Positions 55,941-64,000 of a stretch of DNA of 64,000 bases are shown in pieces. The stretch is from assembly GCA_017893485.1 (NCBI GenBank), contig CM030364.1, positions 42,960,109 to 43,024,108 on the forward strand, given 5' to 3'. The position numbers were made by a program, and so were the translations under genes. Each line of letters starts with the position of its first letter. Within the stretch, counting starts at the first letter, position 1. This DNA is from Hemerocallis citrina. Taxonomy: Eukaryota; Streptophyta; Magnoliopsida; Asparagales; Asphodelaceae. The notes under the pieces are model-generated. The model had not been told where the DNA came from. It made no database searches and worked only from the letters and a program-made list of their open reading frames with translations.

Positions 55941-56279
55941 TCAAAAAATTAAGAAAATAAAAATTTTAAATTTTTTTTAAAAATAAAAAACAAAAAATTC
56001 AAAAATTCAAAAAACGTTAAAAATAATTCAAAAATATCAAAAAAATCAAAAACTTATAATAAAAAAAATAATTTTTAAAAAAATTAATAATTTTAAATTT
56101 TTTTAAAAAAAATTTTAAATTTAAAAATTAAAAATTCTTTTAATTTTAAAAACTTTTTGAAATTTTTGAAATTAGAAATTTTAAAAGTTTAGAAAATTGT
56201 TTAAAAATTAAAATTAAAATTTGAAAATTTTGAAAATTTTTAATTTTTAAAAATTTGAAAATCTCAAAGCAAATCCAAA
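55941..56279. other. A/T-only low-complexity segment
   Basis: Almost entirely A and T, dominated by AAATTTT/AAAATTT words. Nothing coding. Confidence 0.8.
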
Positions 56280-56659
56280 TCCAAATCCAATGTCGAACCC
56301 CAATCAAGTGGTCGTCGTCGATATCTGATCCGCTGCTGATTCCGAATCAGTGACTGCCCTTCACCAAATCGAGCGCGAATATCAAGAGACTCCGTATCGG
56401 CGACTCCCCTCCACCGAATTGAGAGCCTCTATATGTGATGCGACGACTCTAATTTCATCTCATTAATCGAATTTTCATTCTAATTTTTAATTTTTTGTGT
56501 GTAGGGGATTACTCAGATTTTTGCTGACTCGAATTTTGTGTGTGCATGGGATTTAAGTTTAGAGAGGTATGATTATTTTATTTTTGGGTTTAAAAAATTT
56601 TAATTTGGTGATTTAATTCATGAGTTTTTTATTGGTTTTAATTTAAGGTGTACGCAAGT

Positions 56660-57260
56660 GAAGATCTGAGCCGCTTGATGAAGATCTGGCACGAATCGTG
56701 AGACAATAGTTTTTGCCAATTCGCAGCTCAGTAACTCGGATTGCAGATCCGAAGTACGTGGCATAATCTGAGCCGCTTGATGAAGATCTGGCATAATCGT
56801 GAGGCGGTAGTTTTTGCCAATTCGCAGCTCGGTAGCTCGGTAGCTCGGATTGCGAATCCAAAGTACGTGGCGTGATCTGAGCCGACTGATGAAGATCTGG
56901 TACGAATCGTGAGGCGGTAGTTTTTGCCAATTCGTAGCTCGGTAACTTGGTAGCTCGGATTGCGGATCTGAAATACGTGGCATGATCTGAGCCGCTTGAT
57001 GAAGATCTGGCACGAATTGTGAGGCAGTAGTTTTCGCCAATTCACAGTTCGGTAGCTCGGTAGCTCGGTAGCTTGGATTGCAAATCCGAAGTACGTGGCG
57101 TGATCTGAGCCGCTTGATGAAGATCTGGCACGAATTGTGAGGCGATAGTTTTTGCCAATTCACAGCTTGGTAGCTTGGTAGCTCGGATTGCGGATCCGAT
57201 GTACGTGGCATGATCTGAACCGCTTGATGAAGATCTGGCACGAATCATAAGGCGGTCTGA
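56660..57260. repeat. 102-118-bp tandem repeat, six copies
   Basis: AAGATCTGGCACGAATCGTG-type units start at about 56681, 56783, 56892, 57002, 57120 and 57230. Spacing varies because a GGTAGCTC sub-unit occurs one to three times per repeat. The array keeps a 207-codon frame open on the minus strand with repeating PDLHQAAQI-type units; I treat this as a by-product. It lies downstream of pol in the minus-strand Tat-like element. Confidence 0.9.
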
Positions 57261-57555
57261 CTGGTCAACACGCCGCATCGTGCTTCCGCCCTTACAGATT
57301 CTGTCATTTAGGCTTCTGATGGGCTTCCGTGGGGGCCCAAAATGCTCGGAAGCCCACACGAATCTCCTTTTTACTATAAGACTTCTCCCCCCCTCACCAC
57401 TTTTCCATTCTTCACTTTTCACTCTGAGAATCTATTTTTGCTCTTGGGTGGCTCTGTTAGCGGTCGCGGCTAATCGCTCAGTTCTCCGGCGAACTATTCC
57501 GACCGTAGCTGTCACGTCAAGGTAAATATATACTTTATTTTATATGTTTTTCAAG

Positions 57556-58480
57556 ATGTCTAGAGTGTCGTTGGGGAGTGAGACCTCCACCTCGGACCAA
57601 GAGAGTGATCGGCCATTGTTGTCTCATCTGTGGTGGACAAGGGGAAGAAAGTGTCAGGGTCTGAGATCGTGGAGACGATAGTGGAGGACGTGAAGAGAAC
57701 GGGTGAGTTAGGTAGGTTACCGTCCATGCTATCAAGCCTCGGGAAGGTGAGGGATTACTCCGACGACCTTCTAACCAAGGTGGTGTACGGAAGGTCGGCC
57801 TCATACGAAGAGAATAAACCGACGGAGCACTCCGAGGTTGACGACATCCCCTCGGTTCTGACTGAGGGGGATCTGCAGCGTATGAGGAGGGGCTTCATGA
57901 TACCGTCGGAGTATTCCCTTCTCCTCCCTGGTTCAGGATTCAGAGCGTGTTAGGCGACCTCGCCTGACACATGCGTTTTCCCGTAAGACGCGCTCAATGC
58001 CGGTCTTCGACTGCTCCTACCACCCTTCGTGACCGAGGTGCTGAAGTGGTATGGATTGAATCCGGTCCAATTTATGCCAAACATGTGGCGGCATGTCATC
58101 GGCTTTATCCTCTAATGCCAGGCGGTAGGGGTCGAGCCTCGACTCGTCATGCTTCGGAGTCTATATTAGATCAACCGTATGAGCAAGACGGAGTACCGGT
58201 ATTACTTATCACTGCAGAAGAGCGTCAAACTGATTGAGAATCTGGACTCCATCAAACAATGAAAAGAGAAGTATTTTCTGATCCGAGGTCTCCAACCGTA
58301 GGGTTTCCCGATGAGGTGGAGGGAGGACGTTCCGAGGTGGGCAAAGGTCGAATCTGTGCTGACTCCGGAGGAGGATGAGATTGTGTCAAAGCTCCTCAGT
58401 CTTCCGACCCTGTGTTGGAAGGATATAACAGAGGGGGTTCTCTTCGGTGGGGGTCTCAGTCCGATCGACCCCAATATGCT
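57556..58480 (+). pseudogene. Antisense extra ORF, 'putative gypsy type transposon' domain
   Basis: From ATG 57556, just after an acceptor-like TTTTTCAAG, the reading crosses a few frameshifts. Recognisable parts are LTEGDLQRMRRGFMIPSEYS, PVFDCSYHPFVTEVLKWYGL-like sequence near 58000-58040, NPVQFMPNMWRHVIGF, and WREDVPRWAKVE. This resembles the domain annotated in plants as 'putative gypsy type transposon' (PF04195). It lies antisense to, and downstream of, the minus-strand pol, as extra ORFs do in some Tat-lineage elements. A TATA-like CTATAAG near 57375 and an apparent leader intron (57522-57555) hint at its own transcription. The function of these proteins is unknown. Confidence 0.6.
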
Positions 58481-58559
58481 TCATATATTTTTCCTTCTTT
58501 TATTTTCATTATTGCTTTCTTCTTGTGCTAACCTCCTCAGCTTTTGTTTTCTCAGAGGC

Positions 58560-59703
58560 CCTAGGCATGGACTTCTGAGCTATGCTACCTAAACGAGGCG
58601 GGGGTGCCGAAAGGGCTCTGACAACAAAAAAGGGAAGCGGACGACAACGGGACCCTCGTCAGGCCGAGCTACTAAGGCACCAACGGCGGTGGCCCCAACA
58701 GTGGACTTGTCATCCACCTCTCCGTTTGCTCCTCACGCGGTCCTTCCCCAGCCCACACCTTCCACCTTTCTGTCGAGGCCTTCTCTATCATAGCTGCACT
58801 AGCGCTTGAAGTGCCACCTCTTACAGTCGAGGCTGAAGCTATTCTCACCGAGGAGCACAAAGAAGCTCTTCGTCCCAGACTGGCGGGTGATGAAGCATGA
58901 TGGCTTCCTACGGGATGCTGCCATGAGCATGCAAGCTCTACGTCGCCTGCCGACCCCGAAGGATCGAGCGGCTTTGAATGCGGGGACCGTGGGCGACGAT
59001 GCCCTTGAGATCACCAGGGCGACGATGTCGGTAGGTATCTTTGTTGGGCCTTCGAAATTTCAAAGTTTGTTTCGTTCGACACTCAAGTCTTTTTAACTTT
59101 CGACATTCAGATCATGTGCCACTTCAGCCACCTCCTAGAGCAGTTCGCCAAGCAGGGGAAGGAGCTCAAGGCAACGAGCGATAAGGACCGGATCGAGAGA
59201 GCTAAGGCCATGAAGCTGTACGAGGCGGAGCAGCATCTCTCGGAGTCTCAAGCTGCTCAGATCAGCCTTCTCGATGCGGCCTTGGCCAAGGCGAACGAGC
59301 GTACCGCTATGGAAGCGGCGAGGGTTGATGAGGAGAAGGGGAGGGCCGAACAGGAGAAGGAGAAGGCCATGAAGGCCTCCGAGGAAATGTAGAGGGAGAG
59401 GGAGGTAGCGGTGGCTGCGGATGCGGTGGCAATCCAGGCCGAGGCGAAGGCACACATGCGCACGAATATGGAGCAGTCCTACGCCCGAGCCCTCAAGTAA
59501 GTCAAGGCTCACATTCCCAGCTTCGATAGCTCGGGGTATATCTTGTATGCCCCCATCGAAGGCGAGGAGGTGGTGGCGGCAGCAGAAGCCGAAGGAGAAG
59601 GAGAAGAAGAAGAAGAGGGAGAAGAAGAAGAAGAAGAAGTAGTAGAAGATGTAGTGGTTGAATCCGTAGACAGCGATCGTGGAGGTGCCGAGGGTGATCG
59701 CTG
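58560..59703 (+). pseudogene. Antisense extra ORF, coiled-coil and acidic C-terminal part
   Basis: Continues the plus-strand gene after an acceptor-like TTTTCTCAG ending at 58552. The stretch 58806-59030 encodes FVPDWRVMKHDGFLRDAAMS and ALRRLPTPKDRAALN, then a likely intron (59028-59111, GTAGGT...TTCAG). After it come a long charged helix (SHLLEQFAKQGKELKATSDK, AALAKANERTAMEAARVDEE) and, after a TAG at 59390, an acidic tail of repeated Glu. The helix looks like a coiled coil. Frameshifts near 58600 and stops show it is decayed. Confidence 0.5.
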
Positions 59704-59920
59704 AGCAGCCCCCCAAGGTAGCTCCTTGACTCTGAGTTTACTCGTTCTTCGTCTTTGATTTTTGATGTTTTGTTTTTGTACTGCCTTATAGCGGACTGGC
59801 CACCACTTTTGTACCATTTTGTCAATGAAATGAAGTTTCTTACACTTAATATTGCAACGTAGGGCCCAAAGGAGATTAGAACTATCTTGTAGTTTCTCTT
59901 ACACTTCGAGCGTTTGACTT

Positions 59921-60703
59921 TTGTTTCCTCTTTTTTATTGGTTCACTCGGGATGGAGATTCGTCCTTTCTCCGTCATAGGCTTGGCCTTGCGGAGTTAGG
60001 TCTTTCTCATTCTCGGGAGTTGCTTTATAAAGCAGAGCGAGAGTTAGGCCATTTGAGGCTGACCTTAGCTTGCCGAGACATCGAGATGAGGTGCCTCGAA
60101 GAGAGGCTTCGCCAAGTGCCTCCCGAGGGCGAGGAGTCTTGTCCTTCGATGAAGGTCAACCAGGGTCTCCGGCTCAAGTTTCTTCATCACACTCTATTCG
60201 AGGCGAGATCTGAGAGAGATGGATTGAAGAACGTGGTGCTCGAGAAAATTCTAGAGGCAACTTATCTCCAAAGGACTCCCTCGGATGTCTCGCACGATGC
60301 TCGTTTGAGCCGACTGACTTGCCTAAATATTAGAGTAATAGATGACTTGCTTAAAGAGCAGGTTGTCGAGCTAGAGGCAGAGAATGCTCGTTTGCGATGG
60401 TTGTCCGAAGGAAGCAACGTTAGGAGCACCTCCTTCCCTCGGGGTGAGTACGCTCAGGGGAGGTCGTTCCATGAGCTAGCACTTCGTTTGCCCCCTATAC
60501 TGCGAAATCCCAGAGATGGGCAAAGTGGAGTTGCCAGTTCGTCAAGCGGAGCATCTATTGGGGCCACTATTAGATTGGGTACTTATGATGCGGCTCGACT
60601 CACTGGCCTAGGGACGTCTGCAGAGGCGGGCCGTCAGCAACACAATGCTCGTCGTCCTCGCATGTCGCTTCATAGAAGCATCTCACTCTCTAGGAGGGGT
60701 TAG
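59921..60703 (+). CDS. 260-residue coiled-coil ORF, unknown
   Basis: An unbroken 260-codon frame. Residues about 20-160 are helical and charged (AERELGHLRLTLACRDIEMR, LEERLRQVP, LLKEQVVELEAENARLRWL), followed by a Ser/Gly/Arg-rich tail (SGVASSSSGASIG, RRPRMSLHRSISLSRRG). No known domain. It sits on the same strand as, and 200 bp after, the extra ORF, so it could be its terminal exon or a second extra ORF of the element. The true start may be downstream of 59921. Confidence 0.5.
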   Translation: MFPLFYWFTRDGDSSFLRHRLGLAELGLSHSRELLYKAERELGHLRLTLACRDIEMRCLEERLRQVPPEGEESCPSMKVNQGLRLKFLHHTLFEARSERDGLKNVVLEKILEATYLQRTPSDVSHDARLSRLTCLNIRVIDDLLKEQVVELEAENARLRWLSEGSNVRSTSFPRGEYAQGRSFHELALRLPPILRNPRDGQSGVASSSSGASIGATIRLGTYDAARLTGLGTSAEAGRQQHNARRPRMSLHRSISLSRRG

Positions 60704-60842
60704 GGCAAAATTTTGTAGCCTTGTAGTCTCTTGTATGAGTTTTTGGTCTAGAGTTAGACTTGTATCTCAAATTTTGAAGAAATAATATGTTTCTTCTTTC
60801 TTTTTTTTCTTGACTTTTTGTGAGTATTTGTCTTTTGCTGAT

Positions 60843-61310
60843 GTTCGCAAGAGTATCGACAGTTGTGGGAGCAATTCCGAAAGGTGAGCTACTTTGTACT
60901 CGCTAGTTTGCAAGTAGCTAAAGTGGCATCGAACCAAGTGTTGGACTCCGAACTTGTCGTTTAGAGAGTATCAATAGTTGTAGGAGCAATTCCGAATGGT
61001 GAGCTACTTTGTACTCGCTCGTTCGTAAGTAGCAAAAGTTGCATCGAACCAAGTGTTGGACTCCAAACTTTTCGTTTAGAGAGTATCAACAGTTGTAGGA
61101 GCAATTCCGAATGGTGAGCTACTTTGTACTTGCTCATTTGCAAGTAGTAAAAGTTGCATCGAACCAAGTGTTGGACTCCGAACTTGCTCTTTAGAGAGTA
61201 TCAACAGTTGTAGGAGCAATTCCGAATGGTGAGCTACTTTGTACTCACTCGTTCGCAAGTAGCAAAAGTTACATCGAACCAAGTGTTGGACTACGAACTT
61301 GTTGTTTAAT
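60843..61310. repeat. 115-bp tandem repeat, four copies
   Basis: GAGCAATTCCGAA starts at 60869, 60984, 61099 and 61214, exactly 115 bp apart. Each unit contains TGAGCTACTTTGTACTCGCT and CATCGAACCAAGTGTTGGAC. Copies are about 95% alike by eye. Confidence 0.95.
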
Positions 61311-61511
61311 GAGTTTTTTTTTGTAAGCCCAAAAGTAGTACGACCAGAATGCTTAGAATAAAGAATCTCCAGGGGGCAGAACACTTTTATTGAAAATAAC
61401 TAAGCGGCTGCTTATAAGTTGCAAGCCATTATTACACTTAATAAAGAAAAAGAAATAAACTTCAACATGCTTTAAGGAGAGCACTCTTGGAGAAGTTGCT
61501 TGGAGCGGTGT

Positions 61512-62620
61512 TTAAACACCCTCTTGGAATTTCAACAAGTGCTCTGCGTTCCATGTCCTCGGCACCCTCTTGCCTCCCGGATCTTCAAGTTGATAAGCAC
61601 CCGGGCGGACAACTTTGGAGATCCTATACGGTCCTTCCCAATTCGGTGCCAATTTGCCTTTCTTGCTGGGGAAAGAAATAGACAGCTTCCTGAGCACCAG
61701 ATCTCCTTCTTTGAAATTGGTAGGGCGGACTCTCCTGTCGTAGGATTGCTGGATCCTATGCTGATAGATTTCTTACCGAATGGAGGATCTCTCACGGATC
61801 TCATCGATAAGGTCCAGATTGCCGCGAAGCTCGTTCACATTTTGCTCTTCGTTGTAAGCAATCAAGTGGGGGGACGGTAGACCCACCTCCAAGGGAATAA
61901 CGGCTTCGGAGCCATAAGTGAGGTTGAAGGGCAATTCTTCCATCGGGGTCCTCTTCGTAGTGCGATAGCTCCAGAGCACATTGGGGAGCTGCTCTACCCA
62001 TAACCCCTTAGCCAACCTACTCGCCTCTTTTTCAGACCGGAGAGAATTTGCCGATTGGCATTCTTTGCCTGACCGTTGGACTGCGGGTGGGAAATCGAGG
62101 AGAATCGTTGCTGAATGCCAAGGTCTGCGCAAAAAGCGCGAAAGGCTGCCCCCGTAAACTGAGTTCCATTGTCCGTTATCATGATTCGAGGCACGTCGAA
62201 TCTGCAGACAATGTTCTTCAAAAAGAAGCGTTGCACCATATTCTTCATGATCATTGCTAGGGCTCGGCTTCGATCCACTTCGAGAAATAGTCGCTCACCA
62301 CAACATGGAACTTTAGCTGGCCCGATGCTGGAGGGAACAGCCCGAGCAAGTCCATTCCCCACATTGTAAAATGGGTTTGACTAGATAGAGAGGATAGCTG
62401 AGCTTGTGGTAGACGACGGATTGTTGAGAATTTTTGGCAAGGGCTGCATTAATGAACATGTTGTTCGTCATCGCAAAGGAAAGTAGGCTAGAAATATCCA
62501 TAGTTCAAGATTTTGCGGACGAGGGACCTTGCTCCCAAGTGAGCGCCACATATCCCTTCGTGTACTTCCTTCAATGCATACTGGGCTTCATCGTGGGAGA
62601 GACACCTCAAGTAGGATCTG
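61512..62620 (-). pseudogene. Ty3/gypsy (Tat-like) integrase, broken
   Basis: Minus strand, in order: a zinc-binding remnant around 62480-62600 (HEGICGAHLGARS), the catalytic core with ITDNGTQFTG and GIQQRFSSISHPQSNGQAK near 62080-62230, LWSYRTTKRTPMEELPFNLTYGSEAV near 61900, and the C-terminal LAPNWEGPYRISKVVRPGAY and AEHLLKF ending at 61512. Several frame changes and stops separate them. The sequences fit the non-chromodomain Tat group. The integrase would insert element cDNA. Confidence 0.9.
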
Positions 62621-62879
62621 CCGTCTAATTGGTGTAGGAATGTTTGTACAAGACTCCCTCGATGAGGGTGTACCGCTCGGCTCTTGTTCGGAACTTTCGG
62701 TCTACTTTAGGATCTAAGGGAAGGATCCCATCTCGGAGAAACTCGAGCAGAGGCCTCATTCGATTCTCCCCGAGTTGTAAGGGCAGCGCTTCCATCGGCT
62801 CGGGGCCTTCTTCCTCGATGATGGGCTTCAGTAGAACTTCTACTAAGACAGTTTGTTCGAGCCCTTGGAGGGAGGATGA

Positions 62880-64000
62880 AGCTAGTTCTGAGAGGGCATC
62901 CGCCTCAGCATTCTCTTCTCGGGGGATCTACTAGAGTTGTGCATCCTCAAAAGAGGCCATCAGACCTTTGACCTTGGCTAAGTACATGGCCATGCGACCG
63001 TCTCGTGCTTCGTATTTCCCTAATACCTAGTTCACCACTAGCTGCGAGATGCTAAATATATTGACATGCTTTACCCCTGCCTTGCAAGCCATGCACGGCC
63101 TACTATAAGGGCTTCATATTCGGCCTTGTTGTTGGACACCTTGAAGTTGATGCAGAGTGAGTACTGGAGGATGAAATCATCTGGGCCCGCCAGGATGACT
63201 CCTGCTCCACGTCCATCGGCGCACGAGGACCCATCCACATACACCGTCTAGAAGGGGGGTTCCTCAATTGCTTTGCTGGCATCGGGAATGGTACTCTCCA
63301 CTATAAACTCTGCTAGGGCTTGAGCCTTGATAGCGGTTCGAGGCTGATAACTAATATCATGCTAGCTTAGCTCGATGGACCACTTCATAAGGTGCCCGAA
63401 GGTCTCGGGCTTGTAGAGGACTTGTTTGAGCGGCTGGTCAGTAAGAACGACCACCGAGCGAAACTGGAAGCAGGGGCGGAGCTTTCGGACCGCCATGACC
63501 AAGGAATAGGCCATCTTTTCTAGCTTTGGGTAACAGAGTTTAGCATCCCTAAGGAATTTACTCACGTAATAGATAGGCCTCTGTGACTTGTCTTCTTCTC
63601 TTATTAAAACTGTGCTAAGGGTCTGCTCCGAAGCAGCGAGGTATAGGTAGAGGACTTCCTCGGGCCTTGGCTTGATCAAGAGTGGGGGGTTGACTAAGTA
63701 GGCCTTAAGCTGGTCAAAGAACTCTTATTGCTGTTTCCCCCATTCAAAGTCTTTAGCCCCCCTGAGGGCCGTGAAGAACGGGAGGCATTTCCCCCCGAAT
63801 TTGGAGAGGAAATGCCCTATCGCCGCAAGGTGCCCGGTGAGTCTCTGCACATCCTTAACACTGGATTCGTGAAGTCAATGCAGATCCTCCAGCTACTGTT
63901 TGCTTTCTTGACCATCACGACATTGGATAGCCACTCTGGATAGTTTACCTCCTGTATGAACCGATCTCTAAGGAGTTTCTCAATCTCCTCCTTGATAGCT
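62880..64000 (-). pseudogene. Ty3/gypsy (Tat-like) RT-RNase H, catalytic core deleted
   Basis: At the right edge the minus strand gives the RT start (EEIEKLLRDRFIQEVNYPEW, VVMVKKAN, WRICIDFT). At about 63865-63871 it jumps straight to the region after the RT palm (VKDVQRLTGHLAAIGHFLSK), so the YxDD segment and some 200 residues are missing. RNase H follows: LYLYLAASEQTLSTVL, QRPIYYVSK, KLEKMAYSLVMAVRKLRPCF, and farther on VDGSSCADGRGAGVIL with NNKAEYEAL (about 63090-63240). The element continues beyond the window. Confidence 0.9.

Noticed and set aside
56618..57241. 207-codon repetitive frame on the minus strand
   Set aside because: Created by the ~110-bp tandem repeat; the repeated peptide shifts frame between units.

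Overview
This is a stretch of plant nuclear DNA, most likely from a eudicot. Split genes with GT-AG introns, a nuclear tRNA-Glu, a JASON-family gene and plant-type transposons (Ty1/copia, Ty3/gypsy chromovirus and Tat-like, CACTA, Mutator-like, Harbinger-like, Helitron-like) all point that way. I see nothing bacterial or organellar. The species cannot be fixed from the sequence alone. Most of the window is nested transposable elements around a few genes.

Left part (1-9.5 kb): a decayed minus-strand copia element (pol remnants 1-1120, probable LTR 1531-2909) abuts an ILP1/GCFC gene fragment (2910-3488). A CACTA element (3706-6090, TSD GCG) follows inside what looks like a short exon. Next come a 60-bp minisatellite (6396-7600) and a reversed piece of a long gypsy LTR (7620-8850).

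9.5-20.8 kb: three MITE-like elements have 3-bp TSDs (two here, one at 24 kb). The one at 10578-16232 was split by a frameshifted but structurally complete copia element (10964-15929). A copia-derived element carrying gag and protease but no integrase or RT follows (16440-19627). A GC-rich stretch without a recognisable gene comes next.

20.8-27.1 kb: in-phase 3' exons of an unidentified plus-strand gene (21695-23351), a tRNA-Glu(UUC), a Mutator-like MITE hosting a Harbinger-like MITE, a 172-bp Mutator-like MITE and a possible terminal exon.

27.1-37.8 kb: a minus-strand copia element (27120-35356, TSD TTCCT) is split by a 3263-bp solo LTR (TSD CCAAG). Two MITEs and a 770-bp copia solo LTR (TSD TAGGA) follow.

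38.2-54.2 kb: the one complete protein-coding gene, a JASON homologue on the minus strand. Seven phase-consistent exons give 428 codons plus stop. Its third intron is about 12.5 kb and contains a 7.8-kb inverted pair of truncated chromovirus halves joined within gag.

54.2-64 kb: Helitron-like termini, microsatellites, and the 3' part of a minus-strand Tat-like Ty3/gypsy element. Its pol (61512-64000) lost the RT core. Downstream of pol lie antisense extra ORFs (57556-60703) bracketed by two tandem-repeat arrays.

The genes do not form a pathway. JASON acts in male meiosis in Arabidopsis and ILP1 is a nuclear GCFC-domain protein. The notable biology here is how insertions reshaped one large gene and how several elements carry unusual cargo or repeat arrays.
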